From Takakia lepidozioides (lineage: Eukaryota; Streptophyta; Takakiopsida; Takakiales; Takakiaceae), in the NCBI GenBank assembly GCA_030704615.1, contig CM060732.1, positions 34,207,053-34,267,052 of the forward strand: 60,000 nucleotides of DNA. Reading direction: 5' to 3'. Shown in pieces: positions 10,518 through 20,666 of this stretch (position 1 is the first letter of the stretch; every line of letters starts with the position of its first letter). The notes under the pieces were generated by a model that was not told the origin of the DNA, searched no databases, and saw only the letters and a program-made list of their open reading frames with translations. A program made the position numbers and the translations under genes.

Positions 10518-12515
10518 TCAATCTGACTCAGAGTCAGTACAATGTATCCCCACTTCCTCTGCATCTAAGTCTAAGTATTTAAGAACACCGGATCTACGCT
10601 GGATACACCTACGGCCGGGCAGTAAAAAGTCAGGGGATAGGGACTCGGCCGCGTGAAGTGCCATTGCTTCGGCATAAACAGGAAGCAGAAAATTGGAAAG
10701 GGGGCTGTCGAAAACAGACTCGCCACAAATGACTGTATCTCCTGAAGATCCACCGCTGCCTTTCCTGAAAGACAGCCTGAAAAAGTTATTACTGTAACTT
10801 TGATGTACTCCAACAGTATTTGCATGAACGCTGGGGATTTTTCTTTGGACCTCTCCAGGGAGTGCCATCTGGTCTCTTCAGAGTCTGACTGGACTGCATG
10901 AAGTTGTACAAAATGTCATCGACATGCGGCTCATAGGGGGGGTTGACGAAACAACCCTGGTCAGAAATCTCAAAGCTGCGGATGGAGGATGGTGTCTTTG
11001 AGGTGCGAATCCTCCGCAGGCAAATCGCCTCGAACATCCTCGTCTGCCAAAGACAGCAGGTTAATGTGGTAAATATAATCTATAGTGGAAGTGTGTACAT
11101 CGGCTATTCAGAACTCAGGCATAAACAATCATTTTTATCTCGAATCGGTGATGATCGGAGTCGATCATCACAGATTCTTCAAGAGTGGAGCTGCAGAGAA
11201 CATTGAAACTCATCATGAAAGCACAAGCAGAAGGGAGACGGTATACCAGCTGACCAGGGAAACCCCCTTTCACAAGGTAGAGGTTGTTCACACAATTCCA
11301 TGTGCGCAAAACTTCAAACCCTGAAGACTTCAGGTATGATGCCAATGCCCGACGACTATCTTTGTCACATGACTGAAAAAGAAGAAGTGTCCCTGCATCA
11401 GAGAGGAAATTATTACAAAACCCGAACACCCATCCTCCAGTAGTTGTCCTCGAATTTGTTCCACCCTGACGTCTTGCCCTTTGGAAGAACTTCTGGCACA
11501 GCTTGGCCATCCGGGATGTCGAGAATGACAATGTCAGCCGCATATGTTTTCTGCACACTGCACACGAAGGTGGGACCATTGCTCACCTGCAACAGACATG
11601 TTTATTTTAAGAATGATGGCAAGAATGTTTTCAAAGAACCAGACTGAAATACTGCCAATGAAACTTTCAGAGAAAAAGGAAAGAAACTTGAATTCTCACC
11701 AGATTGAAAAATGAGATTATGTTGTCCCAGGTAGGCGAAGGCACCCCAGTGTATCCTCTCTTTCGACTCTGCATCATCGCCAGGCAACCCTCATTTACAA
11801 TTTTAATATCTCCAGCCGAATCAGAACGGGAAGGGTGTGGCTTGGCATCGAATACGCACTGAACTGTGCGGGTATATCTTCCAGCAGTGAAGTCCTGCTG
11901 CCCACTCTACGTTTCCGTCTCTATCTCATTTTCTTTCTCCTTCCCCTTGTCCTTTTCCTTTTCTTTCTCTTTGGACTTGTCTTTGTCCTTTGGCTTTGCT
12001 AGTGAGATGGCAATGACATCAGTAGCCTTGTCTTTTGGTTTGCGGCCCGGCTTCGTTCCTTTCTGCAGCGTTCCCTGAGCATTAAGCTCCTTGGCAGCCA
12101 ATGTTGCTATGTTTCTTTGGTACTGCTCATCAGTCAGAGGCGCTAGCATCTCAGTATTATTGTTCAAATATTTCATGTGTTGTTCTTGAAAGGTCGTGTG
12201 CTCCGGTGGGCAGTCAAGGTACCAGCCACAGTCTCTGAAGTGAGAAGGACTCCAGTCCTTCAATATCCCTGCAGTATACATGGTTGGATCGTTTGCAGGG
12301 TCCGACCACATGTCAAGATAGTCTAGAATACCGCTCAGGTGATTTCCTTCCATAAGTACATATTTTGTGTACTTGTTAAACAGGAGATAAAACCCAACCC
12401 ACCAAAGCGCGAAGTAGGTAAGATGCAAGTAGCAAAGAATGAAAAAAACAAGGAATGAAATGGTTCTGAGAACTGCTCCAAGGATCTCTCAGGACCACGC
12501 GACAGCTCTGGACGT

Positions 12516-13287
12516 GAATGTCGTCAACGCCATTCAAAAAATTCCATTCAATGATACTGCAAATACAATTTAATCCACGTGAATGAAAGCTCTCGCTTTG
12601 GAATGACACAGACATAGAAGTGAATGTCGTCAACATCATTCACTTTGGATCACTGATTACACTGCTAATCAACCCTAATGATTTCTCAAAAGAGGCAAAA
12701 TCATTGGATGGAAACTGAATGTCGGCAACGACATTCATAAACTCGAGTAAAGAACCATCCCTAAAAATTCAATGGACATTCAAAACTTACATAACACTGA
12801 GGACCTCAAAATAACACTGGATGTGAATGGCGTCAACGCCATTCACAAAATTGTGAACAAGGTACCAATAAATACACCCTAAGCCAACCTAATCCATGTA
12901 AATTGAAATTGTCGCTGATGAATGAAACAGACATAGAAGTGAATGTCGTCAACGACATTCACATTGGATCTCTGATAACACAGCTAATCAAGCCTCAAGA
13001 TTTCTCGCAAGAGGCCAAAACATTGCAGAACAACTGAATGTCTGCATTGACATTCACAAACTGGAGTGAGGAACACTCCCTGTAATTTCTATGGACATTG
13101 CAAAAACTTACATAACTCTGAGAACCTCTTAACAACTCTGGATGCGAATGTCGTCAACGCCATTTAGGGACACTATAAATTCTAATCAGGGACACTATAA
13201 ATATACCCTAAGCTCCTAATCTAGGTGAGTTCAAATTCTCGCTTAAGAATGACTCAGACAAAAAAGTGAATGTCGTCAACGACATTC
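12516..13287. repeat. Field of a 20-bp imperfect palindrome, eight copies, in 319-327 bp higher-order units
   Basis: Variants of GAATGTCGTCAACGACATTC start at 12516, 12622, 12717, 12825, 12941, 13036, 13146 and 13268, about 95 to 122 bases apart. Three motif copies plus flanks form a larger unit repeated with a period of 319 then 327 bases (compare 12621, 12940, 13267). The spacers diverge more than the motifs, which suggests the motif itself is kept or re-made. The array lies between exons of the minus-strand gene. Confidence 0.85.
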
Positions 13288-14497
13288 AATTTGGATCTAT
13301 GATTACAATCCTTATCAAGCCTAATTATTTCCCAAAAAGAGCAGTAGAGTTTTCAGTATGATATTGCACCTATACACAACTCGCATCATGGCCCACTCTC
13401 CCCCAGCCTGACTGTCAAAAGTCGTTGGACCGTAAAATGTTACCATCCTTGGAGAACTCCTGGAAAAAACAGTATCTCCAGGTGAGACCTCTCCACTTCC
13501 TTATGTAGGCCTCCAATGACATTTGGGGAGGGGAAACAATCGAAATGTTCAAGTCCTTCAAAGTCTGATCCAGCACAATGACAGCGCGCTTTTCAATGCA
13601 AATTGAATATTTGTCAGTATTGCAAATAAGATACTCGTCACATAATTGAAGAAAAGAAAACGGATTATTTGAATACACACCTGACTCCAAAATGTAGCCT
13701 TGTGAAGCCAGTTATCAAACACCAAATCACTGTTTCTTTCCATCTTTGTGTCAGGCTGTATGGTGCTCTTTGGGAACTGATTCAAGTCCTTCACTGTCTG
13801 ATCTGAGTTACATATCTCCAGCCACCTTATTTTTATTTGGGGGTCGACCATGGATATGGCCAGCCGGTGCAATTTCTCCTGCTGCTTCTCTGGATGCACA
13901 TGCTTGTCATAGTGAGATTTGATCTGCTGAAGGAACTCAGAACCAAGTCCAGGATCTACTATTCTAAGCTGCTTTCCGAAGGTGGACATCAATTTTGTTC
14001 TGCGCATTTCGAACTCCTTCTTTATTGCTGCTTCCACACCCTTTGAAGTCCTTAGTTCCTCTGGTGTAGTGCGGTAATATTCGGATTTTCCCTTCTCAGC
14101 TGCCTCTGCCAGTTCTTGCTGCATTGATTAAAATAGTGATTAGCACCGAAGGAACTACAAACATGTATTCGAAAAGAAAACTGAGTACAGACTCGGGCTT
14201 ACTGTATACATGTATTCCAGAAACGCCTCTCGAGTCAAAGAATACCAAGTGCCTACAGCTCTCCTGTTTCGCACTTCTTCATTATATTGGGGTGGAGTAT
14301 TGTCCGAAAATCATCAAGCTTCATCAGACCAATCCTCTGAATTCGGAATAGTGTGTGGACCAAGCTTGTTGTCACATGCGATTTCTCTGTCGATATGCAA
14401 AAACATTGGAAACATTGCATTCCTCAACACTGTTTTTTTTGGGATTAACAAGACATTACAGAGGGAATGGAGTCTTTAGGATGACTTACTTGTTCAC

Positions 14498-15076
14498 GTC
14501 GTGCATAGCTGTAAGAAGCCTAGCGATGTCGTTTCCAGGATCCAAAACCATTGCCTCCATAGCAACATGCTTGTCTTTGTCTTTCGCATGATGTTTCTGA
14601 ATGTATCCCAGCAATCGGTGGTTGCTGTCCCAAACGTAGAACATGTGGTTGCAGAATTGATGGGTGTTCTTTCCCATCATGAGACCCAGCTCGAACTCCT
14701 CATTAGCATCTTTCCAGCACTCACTCCAGGTATCACTGATCTCTGGAGACACTAATGTGCTTTTTCCATTTGTATCCGTCAGTGACACATAAAAAACTTG
14801 TGCACCAAGTCTGTATCCATGCACGAAATCACTCTCCAATTTTGTTATGTCATGGGAAAGAGGTGGATGCACAACAGGCATAGATATCATCCGGCATAGA
14901 GGGATGTCCAGACGCCCTCCAGATACTAGCATGTCCCTTATAACCTCCTAAGAGTTTACCTTCTGAAATGACATGAGTTCTTTCACCTTGTCAAGGTAGT
15001 GCACTTCAGATTCATCTGCTTCATCGCTATTCTCTGAGCTTTTTCCAGACTCGTCCCCATCTCCAGATCCTTTCCC
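14498..15076 (-). pseudogene. Exon 2 of the minus-strand transposon-like gene
   Basis: This frame starts after an acceptor ending CAGAG and encodes an acidic Gly/Ser stretch, then HYLDKVKELMSFQK, a TAG at 14948-14950, then EVIRDMLVSGGRLDIPLCRM and about 130 more residues. These include FVHGYRLGAQVFYVSLTD and FCNHMFYVWDSNHRLLGYIQ. The open frame on both sides of one stop shows the stop is a single lesion or recoded codon in one exon. A donor GAC/GTGAAC at about 14498 joins in phase to exon 3 at 14118. The domain was not recognised. Confidence 0.5.
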
Positions 15077-15189
15077 CTCTGTGTGAAACAAATTCAGAAC
15101 CATCTACACAAGCAAAGCTGATCCAGCCGAATTCAAACAAAACACTATGATTCTAGGGACACAAGAACAGAAAGATTTTGAGCAAGAGC

Positions 15190-15805
15190 GAACGGCGTTA
15201 ACGACAATCACAAAAGAGTGGGGCCTGTCGGATCGGTGTTGTGCAATGACATGTATGTGTAAGTGATTGGCGGCAACGACACTCAGTATAGTTTAGGGTG
15301 GACAATAAGTGCAGATTATTCAGATAGACTCCATTGTGATGAACGTCGCAAGCATTCACTGTTTCTTGTCTATGTCGAGAGTACTTTCCAATCGATACTC
15401 TACCTGAATCTAAAGTATGGTCTTCAAATCTTTGAATGGCGGTACCGCCTTTTCACTTCTCTATTTGTTCAATCTCAAACAAAAAAAATGCATTGCAAAA
15501 CAATATGACTGAATATGCCGACCCTCACTGTCTCTTTAAACACATAGGTACATAAATCTCATGAGGAGAATTGAATGGCGTTAACGACGCTCGCAATTCA
15601 GTAGACTTCAATCACATGTTCCTTCTAAAGAATTCTAAAGAAGGCAAGAGGAAGGACTGCTTGAAAGGCCATCAGACAGACTGTATGATCTGAACAACAG
15701 TGAATGACGATACCGTCTGTCACCCACTCATTGTGTGGAAAACCTTAACAGAAGAGTAGAAAGCAAATCACCGTTGTTTCATGGTGATGGTCGGTAGCGA
15801 CAATC
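15190..15805. repeat. Second field of the same palindrome, six to seven diverged copies
   Basis: Related imperfect palindromes start at 15190, 15265, 15341 (partial), 15434, 15573, 15702 and 15786, for example GAATGGCGTTAACGACGCTC and GAATGGCGGTACCGCCTTTT. The outer arms and a central YAAC or TACC core are retained with compensating changes. They fill the intron between exon 1 and exon 2 of the minus-strand gene. Confidence 0.75.
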
Positions 15806-16289
15806 CCTTTCTGGGACATTTCACTCAATCTCTACGCAGATCTTCAACAATGAAATGGAAGTTACAAAAAACTTACTGGCGCCTTCTTAGGTTTTGAAAT
15901 TGGATCCCCTTCTGCAGCTTTCCTCTTCCCTTTCACATCTGCTGGAATTTCTGTCTGCTCTAGGGTTTCTGGACCTTCTCCCGGTTCAACGTTCCTCGTA
16001 CGTCCACCTCCTTCGGTTTCCCTGCGAATCATCTCTGCATCCACAGGCTGGTTTCCAACGCGCACTGTTATCGCCGACTGTGTCACAGCCACTGCCTCAG
16101 TCTCGGTTTGCTCTTGTGATTCAGTCTCCATGTTCACCTGTTGCCTTGGCCCTGTGTTCTCCAACAAACGACGCCTCATCATTTGCTCTCTTGCTCTGCG
16201 TCTCTCTCTAATGGAAGTAAAATAAAGAGACTTTCTTCTCTTTCGTATTGTAGAAGGAACCCTCTCTAGCTTGACTACCACTCTCCCTC

Positions 16290-17043
16290 TAAGCGCGAAA
16301 AGTAGAAAAACGAAGTGACTCGCGATTTCTTGCGGGATTGCGTGCGTAGTGGCTTGTCTCTAGAAGCATCGGATTCCCTCTCGCATGACCGTTACACATA
16401 GCCATTCCCTTATTAGTGCACATGCCAGCAATTAGTGTACAACTGTTCGTATTCAATATAGTTATCAATGTCTGACGTGTGTCGCCCAAAATAAACGACG
16501 TGTTCTTTATTACAACGGTCTCAATATTTGAAAATAACAACGAATCCCAGAAATCTTGGCGCACAGTCTTAGACTAATATATGTATATGAACGAGTGTTT
16601 GATAACAAATTTTGGGATATCATACACGTTCAACCTTGTTAGCCAACCCCACGTTCGTTTCACATTTTGAACTTTCCAGGTGCGCATGATCATTGGTAGT
16701 AGTATAAAGATACATTTACTTAATCTGCAATCCCACCCTCAGATCCTGTGGCATGCTTCCAGGATGTCGGCTTGTTATTGTGTTCATTGATGAGGTTCTG
16801 ATTAACGGTTTAACAGCTGCTGACATTGCTCCTATGGATACTCTGACCACAGGGCCCACAAAAAAAAAAATTAAAATGGACGGCTGCATATCTGGAAGGA
16901 ATAACAGAATATGCACAGTCGTCGTCTGAGCTTCCTCCGCCATATTCTCTGCTCATCCTTCAATAGTGTTCTGGTGACATCAGTAAACCGATTTACACTG
17001 AAGGTCTACGATAGACAGGTATCAACGTACTTGAGGAAGGAAG
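16290..17043. promoter_or_regulatory. Bidirectional intergenic region between the divergent pair
   Basis: No coding signal was seen. A TATAAAGA at 16703-16710 on the plus strand could serve the gene at 17044. The stretch separates the starts of the two divergent transposon-like genes, so any shared promoter or terminal recognition sites would be here. No terminal inverted repeat was recognised. Confidence 0.35.
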
Positions 17044-19941
17044 ATGGCTTCATCTGAAGCGGAGTTCTTCTCTGACGACAAACCAGTGTCGTTCTCCCAG
17101 AAAGTCCTTGACAATGGATTTGCAATTGTTCTGGAACATGTCTTGGCTATCCGTTTTCAGCTTCAGAATGGCTCCATATTTTTGGAGAAAGAGGTGTACG
17201 ATTTGAAAGGGAAGTTGTTGAAATACTCTTTCCAAAACCGTGATGAGACGGCTCATGTCAGCCAGTGGAGAGTGCGCCCTGGTCGATACAGAGTGCTTGG
17301 AGAGCCTCGGCGAAAGTCCCTTGGATCATATGTGACGCCCGGGACTGCTGCTTTGGTTGTTGAAGACAAGAGGGAGGTGGTGGTGAAAAAAGAACAGACG
17401 TCCTCCACTCCAATCGTTGAGCTTTCGGATTCGTCCGACGATGATATAAGTGAAATTCCAAATCCAGTCTTTCATACTGTAGTTGGAGAAACTGATGAAG
17501 AAGAGATTTGTAGTGTCATTCCAAAACTACGGGCGATGGGAGGAATGGCAGGTTTCAAAAGTGAGTTGCGAGGAATTGATTGGGAATCTTTGAAGCAGGT
17601 GCCTCTAAAGTTCTTGCCAGAGACTTTTGATGGCCATATCCTATTCGAGCTGCCTCCTCCTCCGCGAGTTGGAGGTGTAACAATCATGATGCATGGAATG
17701 GACAAGAAACACGACGGGCACCCGTGGTGCAGAACAAAAACATCCAATATTCAGAATGATGACAAGCTTGTTTTCAGGAGAACAGTTTTCAATGGACACC
17801 TTAGGTGTGATAATTTGAATTGCAGACACTTTCTTCAGTTTGGGGTTCATAATCAAAGCGAATGGGAGGGTCTGGCGGAAAATCCATTTCAGCCTAGGAC
17901 TGCCCCACCACCGGCAAACACTTTCGTCTGCAAATTCTGCAAACTTGTGCCATCCTTCTTGGCGCTCTGCGGAGCAAGAATGTACTATGTTGTCCACCGT
18001 TTGAAAACAATGACAAGAGCTTATGTGCATTTCGGATTCCATAACCATCCTGTCTCGAATGGGGATTACGGGGAGAGTGTTGAGACAGTATCGAGGTTGA
18101 TTAAACATGAGTTCGGGAGAAACCCATCCGCAACAACATCTGCAATTGCTCTTGGCGCAAACAAGTCCTTCTTGGAAAGCCATATTTTGAGTGAAGGGGA
18201 TTATGTGGGGACTAAACTTGACGGTGCAGCATTGGACGTGGTCATGGATCATTTCTCCACTTTGAGTTCACCTAACATTCGGCATCAGATCAATGCATTA
18301 AGAATGGGCTCTGGTATCAGAGGCTACATAGACAACATTTTGGAGTTGAAACGAGTGAGCAAGTACGATTACATCCAGGACAATGTATTCCCAGGTCAAG
18401 GTGCCATCAAAGTTTTTCTTTTCAAAATGTCGATTGTTGGGGAGGGCAGTGGGGTTAGCCTCGTGAAGCGGATGTAGAAGACTGGGGACTTGCAGAACTG
18501 TTTTCTTATGTTTGATCATGTGAAACGAGTGAAGGATTGGACGACAATGGCTTGTCATGTCTACGATCCAGTGTATCAACGAGTTATGACAATTGCAGTT
18601 TGTGACATGTAATCCAAGGATACAGAATCCCAGCAGCTCATGTGGAATTCCCTGATACGTGTCATGGGCTGCCATGGGGTGCCATCTCCGAATTTCGCAG
18701 GTTTCATGGCGGATAGTGCTCAAGCAAATTTCAATGCTGTTCGTATTGTCTTCGGATCGGGCGACCCAAAAATGCCAATGCGAGGAAGAGAGCGTACATG
18801 TCTATTCCATTGGACACAATCTCTGGAAAAACATACAAAGTCGGACATCAAACCAAAGATGCAGACTCAACACCGTAAATTGTGCAAAGAGTACAAAGAT
18901 GCTAGAAAAATGAAGGAGGCGGACACTTTGTTCCAGACAATTCGTGCCTGGTGGTTCTCTTCTGGAGCTGCATCACTTGAGAGTATGAGAGCATTGGAAG
19001 ATTGGCTGGCGTTTTGGCACTTCCGGTATAGACAGTGGGGAGCAGCCATGGCAGTGGTACGAGGCTTATATTTTTTGCTTTATTCATACATTTACTTTCC
19101 ATTTTATTGTCTCATCGTTTTCTTTATGTCGTTTCATGTTCACTGTTTTGAAGTGTGGTTCTCCACTTTGCAGAACATGTCCATTGAGGAAATGGCGGAC
19201 ATGCCATCTTGCAATTTGGCAGAAACTGTGCACAACGCATGGTTGCAGCAGTCTGGGAAACGAGGTCAGGATTTGTATGTGGCAACAACAGATGATTTGA
19301 TACGTGCCTTGCAACAACAAACCCGATACCGTGATTTCTTGCGAGGAAGGGTTGGTGGCAAGGGTCCGGACAAATTGGAGTTGATGTTGCGTGCTGCAAA
19401 CAGATCTGGGGATCCAATCGAGATAGCACGGGCGGTGAGCATGTATGCCCAGGGAATGCCACTTGTTTCTAGAGTTCCACATCTTGAAGGGGAGGAGAGA
19501 TTCGGCTCCTATAAGAGAAAATTGAACACTCCACTTGGTTCGGATTCCGATTCGCACAGGGCAGACCGTGATAACTTCTCGAAGCCTCGTGTTCCCCTGC
19601 ATCACAGCTCCATTTCCGGAACTTCCATTCTGGAGGAACCTCCAACACGACGGCAAGCTCCAGCATCAAACACTCCCTATGAAATGGTGCAGGAGAGAAA
19701 CAACCCCCTTGATGTGCTTGAGTCCGCATGCCCCGACCACGTTTGGCACATAGAACGCACCAATGCAGGGTCTCATGTGAAATGTACAGCAATCAGGGCA
19801 ACTAATTTCGAGAAGTGCACTTCATCTATATCCAGAGGTGGTGCCCGAACTCCTGCTCCGACTATCACGGGTTTGATGTGTCCATACGGTCAACCAGAAG
19901 CCAAGAACCACAAGTTCTGGTTCTGCGCAGATGATTGTGCC
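17044..19941 (+). pseudogene. Transposase-like gene (possibly MULE-type DDE), split by two stops and truncated by an LTR
   Basis: One reading frame from ATG 17044 runs to 19941, broken only by TAG 18475-18477 and TAA 18610-18612, plus one intron at 19057-19173. The N-terminus is acidic and Ser-rich. About residues 215-320 form a Cys/His region with several Cys pairs and HPWCRTKTSNIQ, then YVHFGFHNHPVSNGDYGESV, like the zinc module preceding MULE transposases. After the stops, NFAGFMADSAQANFNAVRIV and RERTCLFHWTQSLEKHT have the D..A..A..V then C..H look of a DDE transposase core. The Cys-rich tail (LMCPYGQPEAKNHKFWFCAD) is cut off at 19942 by an LTR that starts TGTCAAG. Family assignment is inference from layout; full-length relatives would settle it. 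Confidence 0.5.
19057..19173 (+). other. Intron inside the transposase-like frame
   Basis: The boundary GCAGTG/GTACGAGGC and the T-rich run ending TTTGCAG/AACATG give a good GT-AG intron of 117 bases. It is a multiple of three and lacks stops, so the frame stays open through it. The apparent hydrophobic segment (LLYSYIYFPFYCLIVFF) would then not be protein. Confidence 0.75.
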
Positions 19942-20204
19942 TGTCAAGTTATTTTACCACTAGTGTGAAACTAGCTAGGAAATAGCTAGCTTTTACATAT
20001 TGACATTTGGGATTGGCCCAAGTGTCAACCCAGGGGTCAAGGCAGATTAAAGCCCTGGAGTGGTTATCTTCACGGCAAGCGCGGGAGGCTCATCTTTCTC
20101 GAGTTGAGCCTCACCGCGCCTAGCTATGGCGCCGTAGTGTGGATTCCCCATGGTGTGGGGTGCACTTGGCTTGACTTGTATTTGAGTGATGAGGTTATAT
20201 ATGC
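19942..20204 (+). mobile_element. Diverged LTR fragment of the DNMT-bearing Ty3 family
   Basis: It starts TGTCAAGTTATTTTACCACT like the LTR at 22815 and follows it for about 260 bases with scattered differences (for example the CTCATCTTTCTCGAG and GGCGCCGTAGTGTGGATTC blocks). It then diverges. It interrupts the transposase-like frame. No right end or target duplication could be placed, so it is a truncated insertion. Confidence 0.75.
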
Positions 20205-20666
20205 ATGAGTTTATGCTTCAGCTTTATGTTTCCTCATGCTTCTTCTCCCTCTCCACTCATCTTCCTTGTGCATGATGAGACAAACAAGAATTGTGGCTGG
20301 ACCCTTGTGCTGGAGCATCAACAGCTTGCCCTTAAAATTCTACCAGGATGGTGTGAATCATACAACATCTTGTGTTCAAAATTTGCTGTTGACTACCTCT
20401 CTTGAACGCTCTATTGGCATCTCTCCCTGTCACATCTTTCTATGCTAACAGACAGCAGGAACCAATTCCTGGAACTGGGATGTCTCAGCAAAAGAAAGAA
20501 GTCGAGACAGGTCTTTGTGTGGAACCTACCTGATTTAGTGCCCACCTCCTGTTGGTTTTAAATGGATAAATACGCTGCAACCCTGGGACAAGAGGACTAA
20601 ATTCAGATTCTTACCTACCTAGCCATCAAATCGCGAGATCAACGCAGGCCTTGCCCTGGCAGTACA
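20205..20666. other. Unassigned sequence before the LINE coding region
   Basis: No motif was recognised. Part may be the 5' leader of the LINE that begins coding at 20667. Confidence 0.3.

Larger units (their letters stand above)
10518..16281 (-). pseudogene. Multi-exon transposon-like gene of unknown family with possible methyltransferase fold
   Basis: Exon-quality open frames with good splice sites run along the minus strand. Exon 1 is about 16281-15877 (basic, Glu-rich, KRKR stretches; donor GTAAGT). Exon 2 is 15076 to about 14498 and is interrupted by TAG at 14948-14950. Exon 3 is 14118-13681 (donor GTGTGT). A poorly bounded exon lies near 13640-13445. Another is about 12400-11703, ending in a Lys/Glu-rich tail and containing TAG at 11907-11909. 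Exons follow at 11586 to about 11424, 11392 to about 11275, about 11045-10860, and a final one ending ESD-stop at 10518. The part ADIVILDIPDG followed by DAGTLLLFQSCDKDSRRALA and GFEVLRTWN looks like strands 4 to 7 of a Rossmann-type methyltransferase with motif IV D-I-P-D; a D-x-P-Y would be expected in an amino-methyltransferase. That assignment is weak. It is divergent to the gene at 17044, and its introns contain the palindrome fields. Confidence 0.5.

Noticed and set aside
12516-13287. CRISPR-like or satellite array
   Set aside because: Spacers are related to each other in a 319-327 bp period, motif is palindromic and imperfect, and the context is a plant intron.
10518-16281. Calling the minus-strand gene a functional host gene
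   Set aside because: In-frame stops at 11907 and 14948, one poorly bounded exon, and repeat-filled introns; no orthologue recognised.
19050-19180. Possible membrane segment in the transposase-like protein
   Set aside because: Good GT-AG boundaries and T-rich composition show an in-phase intron.
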